DNA of 64,000 bases, taken from assembly GCA_017304475.1 (NCBI GenBank), contig JAFKKV010000035.1:55752-119751 (forward strand), read 5' to 3'. The DNA comes from Hyphomicrobiales bacterium. GTDB lineage: Bacteria > Pseudomonadota > Alphaproteobacteria > Rhizobiales > Phreatobacteraceae. Positions 35,102-43,656 of the stretch are shown here, in pieces (positions within the stretch are counted from its first letter, which is position 1; each line of letters starts with the position of its first letter). The notes beneath the pieces were generated by a model. It worked only from the letters and a program-made list of their open reading frames with translations, did not search any database and was not told the DNA's origin. The translations under genes were made by a program, and so were the position numbers.

Positions 35102-36475
35102 ATGACCGCGCGGGTCCTTGTAGTTGACGACATCCTGGCGAATGTGAAGCTGCTCGAAGCACGCCTTTCCGCCGAATATTTCGATGTGATCACCGCTATG
35201 TCCGGGCCGGAGGCGCTGTCGATCTGCGAACGCGCGCAGTGCGACATCGTGCTGCTCGACGTGATGATGCCCGACATGGACGGCTTCGAGGTCTGCCGCC
35301 GCCTGAAGGCCAATCCGGTGACCCAGCACATCCCGGTCATCATGGTCACCGCGCTCGACCAGCCGTCCGACCGGATCAAGGGGCTGGAAGCCGGCGCCGA
35401 CGATTTCCTGACCAAGCCGGTCAACGACCTCGCCTTGGTGACGCGGGTGCGTTCGCTGGTCAGGTTGAAGATGGTCCAGGACGAGCTGCGCATGCGCGCC
35501 GTGACCTCGAAAGAGATCGGCATGCGCGATCCCCTCGTCGAGGCGGTCGCCGATACCGGCCTCAACGGCCGGATCCTGGTGGTCGACGACCGGGCCTCGT
35601 CCTACGACCGGATCGTCCAGGCGCTGCGCAACCAGCAGCATGTCGATGTCGAGCCGAGGGCCCAGGAGGCGCTGTTCCGCGCGGCGGAAGGCGAATATGA
35701 CCTGGTCATCGTGTCGCTCGGGCTCGCCGATTTCGACCCGCTCCGGTTGTGCTCGCAGATTCGCTCCCTCGACCGCACGCGCGGCCTGCCGATCCTGGTC
35801 ATCGCCGAGCCCGAGGACGATGCGCGGCTGATGCGCGGCCTCGATATCGGCGTGAACGACTATCTGATGCGGCCGATCGACCGGAACGAGATGTCGGCCC
35901 GGATCAGGACCCAGGTCCGCAAAAAGCGCTACACCGAGCGGCTGCGCGACAATGTCCAGCAGTCCATGGAAATGGCGATCACCGACGGCCTGACGGGGCT
36001 GCACAATCGCCGCTACATGGAGAGCCATCTCGGTACCCTGGTCGAACAGGCGGCGATGCGCGGCAAGCCGCTCTCCGTGCTGATTCTCGACATCGACTTC
36101 TTCAAATCGGTCAACGACACCTACGGCCATGACGCCGGCGACGAGGTGCTGCGGGAATTCGCCGCGCGCGTGCGCAAGAATGTCCGGGGCATCGATCTCG
36201 CCTGCCGCCTCGGCGGCGAGGAATTCGTCGTGATCATGCCGGATACCGATGCAGGCGTCGCATCCATCGTCGCCGAGCGCATCCGCGCCCGGGTCGCCGG
36301 CGAGCCGTTTCCGATCCACAAGGGCGCCCGCGCCATCGACATCACCGTGTCGATCGGCATGGCCCAGCGCAGGTCGAGCGACGACGGCGCCGACGTGGTG
36401 ATCAAGCGGGCCGACCAGGCGCTCTACCGCGCCAAGCGCGACGGCCGCAACCGCGTGGTGCTCGACGCGGCGTGA
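35102..36475 (+). CDS. pleD: diguanylate cyclase response regulator PleD
   Basis: A 457-residue protein with REC1 (residues 1 to about 120, phosphoacceptor Asp53), a second degenerate receiver (about 155-275), and a GGDEF domain (about 290-457). The active-site motif is GGEEF at residues 371-375. The product-inhibition I-site RGID lies at 362-365, five residues before it, so c-di-GMP feedback is expected. PleD makes c-di-GMP at the cell pole during the swarmer-to-stalk type transition. It is downstream of divK. Confidence 0.96.
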   Translation: MTARVLVVDDILANVKLLEARLSAEYFDVITAMSGPEALSICERAQCDIVLLDVMMPDMDGFEVCRRLKANPVTQHIPVIMVTALDQPSDRIKGLEAGADDFLTKPVNDLALVTRVRSLVRLKMVQDELRMRAVTSKEIGMRDPLVEAVADTGLNGRILVVDDRASSYDRIVQALRNQQHVDVEPRAQEALFRAAEGEYDLVIVSLGLADFDPLRLCSQIRSLDRTRGLPILVIAEPEDDARLMRGLDIGVNDYLMRPIDRNEMSARIRTQVRKKRYTERLRDNVQQSMEMAITDGLTGLHNRRYMESHLGTLVEQAAMRGKPLSVLILDIDFFKSVNDTYGHDAGDEVLREFAARVRKNVRGIDLACRLGGEEFVVIMPDTDAGVASIVAERIRARVAGEPFPIHKGARAIDITVSIGMAQRRSSDDGADVVIKRADQALYRAKRDGRNRVVLDAA

Positions 36476-36953
36476 CACGCCTGGTCGAGCCACGATTCGG
36501 CTGCGCCGCGATGAAGCGTCGCCCGAGCTTGGCCGTAAACCACGTCCCTTTAGGTTAAGAGAAGCTTTACGACGCCTGATCGTCCGGTTTCGTTGAAGCC
36601 CTGCCGGTGCTCGGCTAGGTTCAATGCAGATCGGATCCATCGTCCTCCAGTCAAGTGAAGACATGATCCGTTTCGCCGGGTTCCAATACCCTGCGGAGTG
36701 CTCAGGTCCGCCGCATTTCCTGGGTCCGTAGGGTCGGCCGGTCGGGTCCGATGGGGATGGCCTCTCCGCATCGATGATAGCCCGGCCGGCCACCACCCCC
36801 GCCGCAGGCCCATCACCCCATAGACCCTCACGAATTGCGCCCGACCCGCTCGCGGCTGGCAACGCCACGGAAGTTCGGCCAATCTGGCGGGCGCCCGCGT
36901 CCGGACCCAGGCTGGTGCCGGCACGCGTCTTTCGCGGCGTGGCCGTCCATTCG
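36476..36953. other. 478-bp intergenic region between pleD and an exported protein gene
   Basis: I see no supported gene, terminator with T-run or known RNA. There is one AT-richer patch (TTTAGGTTAAGAGAAGC, around 36550-36566). Short open frames on both strands lack similarity and ribosome-binding sites. An unannotated small RNA or the promoter for the next gene is possible. Confidence 0.4.
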
Positions 36954-37874
36954 ATGCTCAGGTGCAGCGTGCAGCGACGTCTCATCCTTTCCGGCTTCAT
37001 CTTCGCGGCCCTTGCCCTCGCAGCCGCCGTGCCTCGGGCCGTCGCGGCCGCGACCGCGTCATCGACCGCTCCGGTGGCCAGCCGCGACCAGGCGGCGGCC
37101 CAGCACCGGCTTGACCAGCTCTGGCCGCAGGTCCTCGCCGAAGCCGCGCGCCCGGCGACCTGGGCAGCCCGGCGGCCGGTCTACGCAAGGCTCGCCGCCC
37201 ACCCCAGCCACAGCGAGGACGAACGCACGGCGGAGCTGAGCCAGCAGGTCGCCACGCTGGAAACCGAACTGCGCTACGCCCGTGCGATCCGCCGCGCGAC
37301 CGGCCGTGACGGCGCCTGCTGGGGAGTGGCGCTGCGCAATTGCCGGCCTCTGGCCGGCGGACGCCTCGCCAGCGAGGATGGCGCGATCGATCTCGTCTGG
37401 CAGGCCCAGCGCGGCTTCACGCCCGAGCAGGGCGTGCGCGGCGGCATCGTCGTGCGCGCGCCGGCGCGCCGGGCGACCGCAATCGTCGCATGGTCCTACG
37501 AGGGTTATGACTGGCAGGCGCCGCGGCTGGTCGAGCACCGCGATCGCCAGTTTCTCGCCATTGCCGGCCGGGACGTCGGAGCCGGCAATGCGGACCTGCT
37601 CTACCGGCGCGACGGCACGACCTGGCGCGAGGTCCAACTCGAGCGCTGGAAGGACGATCTGCGGACGCGCCTGCCGGCCGACATGGATGTCCGGAAGGCC
37701 GTCGACTACGATTTCGCCGCCATGACGGCGCGCATGTCGCTCTGGCGTGAGCCGGACGCCAATTGCTGCCCGACCGGAGGCGAAGCACTGGCGCGCCTGG
37801 ACGTCGAGGATGACCGGCTCGTTCTGGTCGATCTCAAGCACATCACGGCGGTGGACCTGCCGCGCTTGCGGTGA
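36954..37874 (+). CDS. exported protein of unknown function
   Basis: A 306-residue protein from the ATG at 36954, chosen because it gives a signal peptide ('RLILSGFIFAALALAAAVPR'). The longer open frame to 36774 has no start support. After the signal, a helical segment (residues about 35-105) is rich in Ala, Arg and Glu ('AELSQQVATLETELRYARAI'). The remainder resembles a beta-rich domain with 'GACWGVALRNCRPLAGGRLA' and a later 'EPDANCCPTGGEALARL'; the cysteines may form disulfides. I do not recognise a family. It sits alone between pleD and convergent rpmG. Confidence 0.6.
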   Translation: MLRCSVQRRLILSGFIFAALALAAAVPRAVAAATASSTAPVASRDQAAAQHRLDQLWPQVLAEAARPATWAARRPVYARLAAHPSHSEDERTAELSQQVATLETELRYARAIRRATGRDGACWGVALRNCRPLAGGRLASEDGAIDLVWQAQRGFTPEQGVRGGIVVRAPARRATAIVAWSYEGYDWQAPRLVEHRDRQFLAIAGRDVGAGNADLLYRRDGTTWREVQLERWKDDLRTRLPADMDVRKAVDYDFAAMTARMSLWREPDANCCPTGGEALARLDVEDDRLVLVDLKHITAVDLPRLR

Positions 37875-37929
37875 CCTCATCGCGGGCGAGCCTGTCCCGG
37901 AAAGCCGCCGGGAGCACATGCCGGATACA

Positions 37930-37956
37930 AAAATGGCCCCGAAACGGGGCCATTTT
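37930..37956. terminator. bidirectional rho-independent terminator (rpmG)
   Basis: A perfect 12-bp stem (37930-37941 with 37945-37956, AAAATGGCCCCG and its complement) with loop AAA. It has T-tracts on both sides and lies between convergent rpmG and the exported protein gene. Confidence 0.92.
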
Positions 37957-37989
37957 AATCAGTCAGATCAAGACGATGAGGCTTTCACC

Positions 37990-38157
37990 TCACTTGATCT
38001 TGGCTTCCTTGAACTCGACGTGCTTGCGCGCGACCGGGTCGTACTTCTTCTTCGACAGCTTGTCGGTCATCGTCCGCGAGTTCTTCTTGGTGACATAGAA
38101 GAAGCCGGTATCCGCGGTCGAAATGAGTTTAATCTTGATGGTGGCGGCCTTGGCCAT
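37990..38157 (-). CDS. rpmG: 50S ribosomal protein L33
   Basis: A 55-residue L33 of the cysteine-free type: 'MAKAATIKIKLISTADTGFF', 'TKKNSRTMTDKLSKKKYDPV' and 'VEFKEAKIK'. Length is normal. L33 binds 23S rRNA near the E site. It lacks the zinc-binding cysteine pairs of the C+ form. It ends 34 bp before the strong terminator. Confidence 0.97.
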   Translation of the reverse strand: MAKAATIKIKLISTADTGFFYVTKKNSRTMTDKLSKKKYDPVARKHVEFKEAKIK

Positions 38158-38266
38158 GGTCGTCCTCGCGAGAAAAACGTCGCCGAACGATGGGAATAGC
38201 AGGCCCGTGCCCGCCGCGTCGCCGCCGGCTGATTGCCGGCCGATGTGACAGGTCGGGCCTGTCTTG

Positions 38267-39775
38267 TCAAGAAAAAGGCGCCGCTGCCCGGTGCGCGGGC
38301 AGGGTGCCTGGGCCCGGCCTCGCGGAGGCCGCCGCGGCGCGGGCGACCGCCTCCTCGCCGAAGGCCTCGCCATACAGAATGATCAAGGGACCGGCAAACG
38401 GTTCGGCCGCCAGCCGCGCGGCAAGGGTCGCGACCGATGCCCTGACGACGACCTCGTCGGCGCGGGTCGCATTGGCGACCGCGACCGCCGGCGTCTCCGG
38501 CCGAAGCCCTTGGCGCAGCAGGGCTTCCGCCATGTCGACCCAGGTCTTGCCGGGCATGTAGACCACCGTGGAGGCGGCGGGATCGGTGAGCGCCCGCCAG
38601 TCAAGGTCGCCGGGCAGGCCGCCGGCGCGGCCATGCCCGGTGACATATTGCAGCCGGCGGGCATGGTCGCGATGGGTCAGCGACAGCGCGAGGCTCGCCG
38701 CCGCGCCCTGCGCCGCGGTAATGCCCGGCACCACCTCGACCGGGATGTTCGCCGCCGCGATGGCCGCGATCTCTTCGCCGGCGCGGCCGAAAATCATCGG
38801 GTCGCCCGCCTTCAGCCGCACGACTCGCCGGCCCTGGCGGGCGAGCGTGATCACCAGGTCGTTGATCTCAGCCTGGCTGCAGGACGGTCCATGGCCGCGC
38901 TTGCCCGCGCTGATCCGGTGCGCCTCGCGCCGCGCCACGTCGAGAATGTCGGGCGCCACCAGGTCGTCATGGACGATGACATCGGCCGATTGCAGCGCAC
39001 GCACCGCCTTCATGGTGAGAAGCTCGGGATCACCAGGGCCCGCACCGACCAGAATCACCCGGCCCGTCGGCGTCTTCAGCGCCATCTCGGCGGCCCGGAC
39101 CAGGCTGTCCGCCACGACCTGGTCGGGCCTTGCATCCGGCACGTCCAGCGCGACCCGGGAGAACAGCTCCCAGAATCGGCGGCGTGCGTGAAAGGGCAGG
39201 CGGCGGCCCTGCAAGGCCGCGCGCCAGGCCTTGGCGGCCTCCGCCCAGCGCGCCAGGCCGTGCGGCAGGATCGCCTCGATCCGGGTCCGGATGGCCTGGC
39301 CGAAGACGGGTGCGGCGCCATCGGTGGAGATGCCGATGACCAGGGGCGAGCGATTGACGATGCCGCCGAACTGCACGTCGCAAAGATCCGGCTGGTCGAC
39401 GATATTGACCGGCACGCCGGCGGCGCGGGCAGCGTCGCGGAAGGCCCGGGCTTCCGCCGCGTCCGCGATGGCGCCGACCGCGAGCGCCGCGCCGGCAAAG
39501 GCCCCGGTTCCCCACGGGCACCGGTGCAGCGTCACCGCGCCGGCCCTGCCGGCTTGTGCCAGCGCCGTCATCTCATCGCCCGGATCCACGGTATAGACCG
39601 CGACCTCGGCTCCCGCCGCGGCGAGCAATTCGACTTTCCAGGCCGCGGCCGCGTCGCCCCCGGCGACGATGACGCGGCGCCCGCCGAGCTTCATGAACAG
39701 GGGCAGCACCGCCAGCGGCGCCATGCGTCCAGCATGGACCGGTTCGGGGCGGCGCGGCGGGCGAGGGGCGGTCAT
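38267..39775 (-). CDS. cysG: siroheme synthase CysG
   Basis: A 502-residue trifunctional enzyme. The N-terminal precorrin-2 dehydrogenase/ferrochelatase has 'LGGRRVIVAGGDAAAAWKVE' and 'VNIVDQPDLCDVQFGGIVNR'. The C-terminal uroporphyrinogen-III methyltransferase has 'VILVGAGPGDPELLTMKAVR', 'RLKAGDPMIFGRAGEE' and 'VVPGITAAQGAAA'. It makes siroheme, the cofactor of the reductase encoded two genes upstream. The start 'MTAPRPPRR' at 39775 is 8 bp after the flavoprotein gene, so the three form one operon. Confidence 0.94.
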   Translation of the reverse strand: MTAPRPPRRPEPVHAGRMAPLAVLPLFMKLGGRRVIVAGGDAAAAWKVELLAAAGAEVAVYTVDPGDEMTALAQAGRAGAVTLHRCPWGTGAFAGAALAVGAIADAAEARAFRDAARAAGVPVNIVDQPDLCDVQFGGIVNRSPLVIGISTDGAAPVFGQAIRTRIEAILPHGLARWAEAAKAWRAALQGRRLPFHARRRFWELFSRVALDVPDARPDQVVADSLVRAAEMALKTPTGRVILVGAGPGDPELLTMKAVRALQSADVIVHDDLVAPDILDVARREAHRISAGKRGHGPSCSQAEINDLVITLARQGRRVVRLKAGDPMIFGRAGEEIAAIAAANIPVEVVPGITAAQGAAASLALSLTHRDHARRLQYVTGHGRAGGLPGDLDWRALTDPAASTVVYMPGKTWVDMAEALLRQGLRPETPAVAVANATRADEVVVRASVATLAARLAAEPFAGPLIILYGEAFGEEAVARAAAASARPGPGTLPAHRAAAPFS

Positions 39776-39783
39776 TGGCGGCC

Positions 39784-41403
39784 TCAATAGACGTCGGCCT
39801 GGTAGCGGCCGGATTTCTTCAGCCCCTGGACGAAGCTGATCGCCTCGTCGATCGAACGCGCGCCATATTTCGCGACCACGTCGACGAGAGCCGCCTCGAC
39901 ATCCCGCGCCATACGCTTGGCGTCGCCGCAAATGTAGAAATGGGCGCCTTCGGCGAGCCAGCGCCATAGCTCCATGCCGTTCTCGCGCATGCGGTCCTGG
40001 ACATAGACCTTGTCGGCGCCGTCGCGCGACCAGGCGAGCGACAGGCGCGACAGCACGCCGGCCTTCTTCATCGCGGCCAGTTCGTCGGCATAAAAGAAAT
40101 CGGTCGCCTGGCGCTGGTGGCCATAGAACAGCCAGTTCGGCCCCGGCGCCTTGTCGGCCCAGCGATCTTGCAGGAAGGCACGGAAGGGCGCGACTCCTGT
40201 GCCCGGGCCGACCATGATCACCGGGGTCTTCGGATCGGCCGGCAAAGCGAAGCCATGGGCGCGCTGGACATAGACCTTCATCGTCTCGCCGAGAGCCGCG
40301 CGATCGCCGAGATAAGTCGAGGCAAGGCCGAGCCGGCGCCGCTTGCCGACGACGTAACGCACGGCATCGACGGTCAGCGAGACCCGACCCGGATTGGCTT
40401 TGATCGACGACGAGATCGAATAGAGCCGCGGCTGCAGCGGCTCCAACGCTTCGACGAAGGCTTCCGGATGCGGCCTGACGCCGGCAAATTTCCGCAGCAC
40501 GGCCAGAACGTCGAGGGTCGCGGCATCGCCGTCCGGATCCTCGCCGGTCGCCAGCGCCCGGGCCTTGGCGCGCTGGGCGCCGCCGGTCAGGAAGGACATC
40601 AGCTCGAACAGCGAATCGGGGGCCGGCGCCAGGGACACGTCCTCGATCAGCACGTCCCGCAGGGTCTTGCCGCTGATTTCGGTGACATGGGACGCGCCGA
40701 GCATGGCGATGATCTGGTCGACCAGACCGAGATCGTTGCGGGCCAGCAGCCCGAAGGCGTCGCCGACGACATAGTCGAGGCCGCTTTCGCTGAGATCGAA
40801 CTCGACGTGGAAGGTCTCTTTTTCCGAACCTTCCGCGTTGAGGCGCTTGCGGGCGACGAGGCGCGCTTCGACCGGCGCCTCGCGCGACCGGCCTGGCACG
40901 GCACCTGACGGCGTGGCCGATCCGTGATCGCCGCCGGCGGGCTTCGCCGCGGCCTTGTCCGGCGCCGGCGCGCCCGCCGCGCCGATATCGGGCGACAGGG
41001 CCTTCAGCATGCGCAGCGTCTCCTTGCCGCCGGGCACGCAGAGGTTCAGCCGCTCCTCGGATTTCAGCGCCAGCGCATTGGCATAGTCGGCGCAGCTGTA
41101 ACCGCATTGGCCGCAATCCTGCTGCGCCATGGCGGCCATCAGGCGGGGCGCGATCGGCCGCCCCTCGGCAAGTTGCATGCGCGCGTCGAGCGCCATGGAC
41201 GGATCGTGCCAGGGCGCCTCGTCATTCGAGGCGAGGGCAGGACCGGCGATATCGGCCGGCGCATCGACGGCGACCGCGCCCGGCGCGCCGCCGGGCGCGA
41301 GCGCCGCCGAAAAGAAGCCGGACAGCCACATGCGCTGCTCGGCCGAGAACGGCGCGCTGTCGGGGATGAGGGAGAGGATGGGCGTGGCGGACTGCATGGT
41401 CAT
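39784..41403 (-). CDS. sulfite/nitrite reductase flavoprotein, FeS-FAD-NADPH type
   Basis: A 539-residue electron-transfer subunit. Residues 19-36 ('FSAEQRMWLSGFFSAALA') match the N-terminal motif of CysJ. A flavodoxin domain is missing. In its place is a small Fe-S domain with cysteines 97, 100, 104 and 122 ('DCGQCGYSC' and 'CVPGG'), like the RnfB-type Fe-S domain. The C-terminal 350 residues are the FAD and NADPH module of CysJ, with 'PRLYSISSS' and 'GPGTGVAPFRAFLQ'. Electrons would pass NADPH to FAD to Fe-S to the siroheme subunit. The gene overlaps the upstream reductase by four bases. Confidence 0.88.
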   Translation of the reverse strand: MTMQSATPILSLIPDSAPFSAEQRMWLSGFFSAALAPGGAPGAVAVDAPADIAGPALASNDEAPWHDPSMALDARMQLAEGRPIAPRLMAAMAQQDCGQCGYSCADYANALALKSEERLNLCVPGGKETLRMLKALSPDIGAAGAPAPDKAAAKPAGGDHGSATPSGAVPGRSREAPVEARLVARKRLNAEGSEKETFHVEFDLSESGLDYVVGDAFGLLARNDLGLVDQIIAMLGASHVTEISGKTLRDVLIEDVSLAPAPDSLFELMSFLTGGAQRAKARALATGEDPDGDAATLDVLAVLRKFAGVRPHPEAFVEALEPLQPRLYSISSSIKANPGRVSLTVDAVRYVVGKRRRLGLASTYLGDRAALGETMKVYVQRAHGFALPADPKTPVIMVGPGTGVAPFRAFLQDRWADKAPGPNWLFYGHQRQATDFFYADELAAMKKAGVLSRLSLAWSRDGADKVYVQDRMRENGMELWRWLAEGAHFYICGDAKRMARDVEAALVDVVAKYGARSIDEAISFVQGLKKSGRYQADVY

Positions 41404-43205
41404 TCCGCGGCCTCCTTCACGGCGAGTGGCGCCGCGGCGGCGAGCGCCGGTGCCACGAGGCCGTCGAGCGCCTCGAGCGCGTGGCGGATGGTGAAGGCCT
41501 GGAAGCTCTCATCCGGGCCGTGGCGATGGGCGAGATAGGTCTGGAGCAGGGCCTCGACATGGCGCGGCGCGTCGCCGGCCTTGACCGCCTTCCAGAGGAC
41601 GCGGCCGATGCGGGCATTCTCGGCGAAGCCGCCGCCCACCGCGATGTCGTAACCCTCGACCGTGTCGCCGTCCTCATTGACCGGCACCCGGGCGCCGATC
41701 AGCCCGATGTCGCCGATATAGTGCTGGGCGCAGGAATGATGGCAGCCGGTGAGGTGGATATTGACCGGCACGTCGACGGCGACATGCGCTTCGACATGAT
41801 CGGCGATCTCCAGCGCATGCCGCTTGGTGTCGGCTGCGGCGAACTTGCAGCCGGCATTGCCGGTGCAGGCGACGAGGCCGGCGCGGATCGGGCTGACCCG
41901 GGTCAACAAGCCGAGCGCGGTGACAGCCGCTTCCGCCGCCGCCACCTTGGCGTCGGGAATGCCGGACAGGATCAGGTTCTGCCAGACGGTGAGGCGGATA
42001 TCGCCGTCGCCCATGGTCCGCGCCAGGTCGGCAATGCCCTCGGCCTGGTCGCGCGTCAGCTTGCCGACCGGCAGCGCCACGCCGATCCAGTTGAGGCCGG
42101 CCTGCTTCTGCGGGTGCACCCCGACATGGGCGGCGCGATCGGTCGGCCGGCGCGGCGCGACGTGAGCCTCGTCGATCCGGTCGAGCTTGCGGCCGAGCTT
42201 GTCCTCGACCGCCGCGATGAACCTGTCGAAGCCCCAGGCATCGAGCACATATTTCAGCCGCGCCTTGTTGCGGTTGGAGCGGTCGCCATGGTCGATGAAG
42301 ACGCGCACGATGGCGTCGGCCACCGCGGTCGCATCATCAGGCCGGCAGAAGCAGCCGGTCGGCCGTGCGAGATCGGAATGGCCGGAAATGCCGCCGAGCA
42401 CCAGGCGCATCCAGATGCCGGGCGCGACACCGGCGCCGTCGCGCACCGCGACCGCCTGGAAGCCGATATCATTGGTCTCTTCCAGGGCCGGCGAGACGCC
42501 CGCGCCATCGAACGACACGTTGAACTTGCGCGGCAGCCCGTAGAGCGTGCGGTCGGCCAGGATGTGGAAATGCCATTGCCGGCAGAGCGGCCGGGTGTCG
42601 ATGAGCTCCTGCCCGTCGATACCGGCGAGCGGCGAGCCCGTGACGTTGCGGATATTGTCGGCGCCCGAGCCCTTGGCGACGATGCCGAGATCCATCAGCT
42701 CTTCCAGCAGCGGCTCGGCATGCTCGGGCCGGATCTCGCGCATCTGCAGATTGGCGCGGGTGGTGACATGCAGATAGCCGCCGCCGAAGCGCGCGGCCAG
42801 CACCGCTGCGCCTTCCAATTGATGCGCCTTCAGGATGCCGTTCGGCAGCCGCATGCGCAGCATGAAGCTGTCCTGGGCCGGCGCGACGTTGAACAGGCCG
42901 AAATAGCGCCAGCGGAAATTATCGGCCGGCGCCGGCAGCTTGCCCGTCGCAGCCTCTCGGGCGAGCCGCCGATAGGCCTCGAACGGATGCTGCTCGCGCT
43001 TCCATTTTTCCTGGTCGACCAGCTTCTTGCCGGCGGCGACCTGGGCATCCTGCGCGGCGACATGGTCCGCATCCGGCCCACCGGGAGCCGCCGTGCCGCC
43101 TTGCGCCGGCGCGGCACCAAGCCCGCCGACCGCCCGTGACGCGGCGGCACCCGCCACGAATCCTTCGAGATAGCGCTTCTGGTCCGCGCTGAATTCCTGA
43201 GACAT
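41400..43205 (-). CDS. siroheme nitrite/sulfite reductase (NirA/CysI family)
   Basis: A 601-residue hemoprotein with duplicated ferredoxin-like halves. The 4Fe-4S and siroheme ligands appear as 'CTGNAGCKFAAADT' near residue 446 and 'TGCHHSCAQHYIGD' near 486 (CX5C and CX3C pattern). The N terminus 'FSADQKRYLEGFVAGAA' resembles the NirA-like branch. It reduces nitrite to ammonium or sulfite to sulfide. Sequence alone does not settle which, and no nitrate-assimilation or sulfate-activation genes are in the window. With the flavoprotein and cysG it forms a complete operon. Confidence 0.9.
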   Translation of the reverse strand: MSQEFSADQKRYLEGFVAGAAASRAVGGLGAAPAQGGTAAPGGPDADHVAAQDAQVAAGKKLVDQEKWKREQHPFEAYRRLAREAATGKLPAPADNFRWRYFGLFNVAPAQDSFMLRMRLPNGILKAHQLEGAAVLAARFGGGYLHVTTRANLQMREIRPEHAEPLLEELMDLGIVAKGSGADNIRNVTGSPLAGIDGQELIDTRPLCRQWHFHILADRTLYGLPRKFNVSFDGAGVSPALEETNDIGFQAVAVRDGAGVAPGIWMRLVLGGISGHSDLARPTGCFCRPDDATAVADAIVRVFIDHGDRSNRNKARLKYVLDAWGFDRFIAAVEDKLGRKLDRIDEAHVAPRRPTDRAAHVGVHPQKQAGLNWIGVALPVGKLTRDQAEGIADLARTMGDGDIRLTVWQNLILSGIPDAKVAAAEAAVTALGLLTRVSPIRAGLVACTGNAGCKFAAADTKRHALEIADHVEAHVAVDVPVNIHLTGCHHSCAQHYIGDIGLIGARVPVNEDGDTVEGYDIAVGGGFAENARIGRVLWKAVKAGDAPRHVEALLQTYLAHRHGPDESFQAFTIRHALEALDGLVAPALAAAAPLAVKEAAE

Positions 43206-43332
43206 CCGATCCCCGTCTGGACAAGCGAGGGGCCGGCGTCATTGGCGGCCGAAAAAGATCAGGACATCAGAAGCAAGCGAGGTGCCAGACGGTCGCGCTG
43301 ACTGGATCAACGAACGATACCAAGGCGATAGT

Positions 43333-43351
43333 GCTTATTCTTCACATATGC
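43333..43351. promoter_or_regulatory. candidate LysR-type operator upstream of the reductase operon
   Basis: GCTTAT and ATATGC arms (one mismatch when paired) flank seven bases, an arrangement like LysR-family boxes (T-N11-A). It is AT-rich in a GC-rich region and 128 bp upstream of the reductase start. A CysB- or NtrC-type regulator is plausible, but this was judged by eye only. Confidence 0.3.
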
Positions 43352-43450
43352 AGGAGAAGCGATGGCGACGTATTGCCCAGACCGGCGGCGGCCGGCTGCA
43401 CGATTTTTGTGCAGCGCACCTAAAGTCAGACGGTGATCTGCCTTGTGGCT

Positions 43451-43637
43451 CAAGTCGTGGATGGCCGGGACGAGCCCGGCCAGGACGAGCGTTTCGTCCT
43501 GGAAGCGAGTGTCGGATCAACCGGGCGCAAGACCCGCGCCGTGGCCCAGCGCAGCGCGAGGTGAACACATCGTCTTGCCCGGGCTTGTCCCGGGCATCCA
43601 CGACTTGTCTGCACAAAGATCAACCCGTCATGATCGC
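43451..43637. repeat. dispersed palindromic repeat, type 3, inverted pair
   Basis: Left arm 43451-43491 (CAAGTCGTGGATGGCCGGGA and onward) and right arm 43571-43607 (ending GGGCATCCACGACTTG) are reverse complements with a few mismatches. The right side continues to 43637 with CCCGTCATGATC, matched by the single copy at 15587-15680. Confidence 0.78.
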
Positions 43638-43656
43638 CATGATGGGCCTCGCCCCC

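Larger units (their letters stand above)
43206..43656. other. 451-bp intergenic region upstream of the reductase operon
   Basis: It contains the probable promoter of the reductase operon, including the inverted repeat at 43333-43351, and a type-3 inverted repeat pair at 43451-43637 that also lies downstream of mdoH. No gene is supported. Confidence 0.5.

Noticed and set aside
36550..36924. Minus-strand open frame of 124 codons between pleD and the exported protein gene
   Set aside because: No homology signal, no ribosome-binding site, and biased Arg/Pro/Gly composition; left as non-coding.
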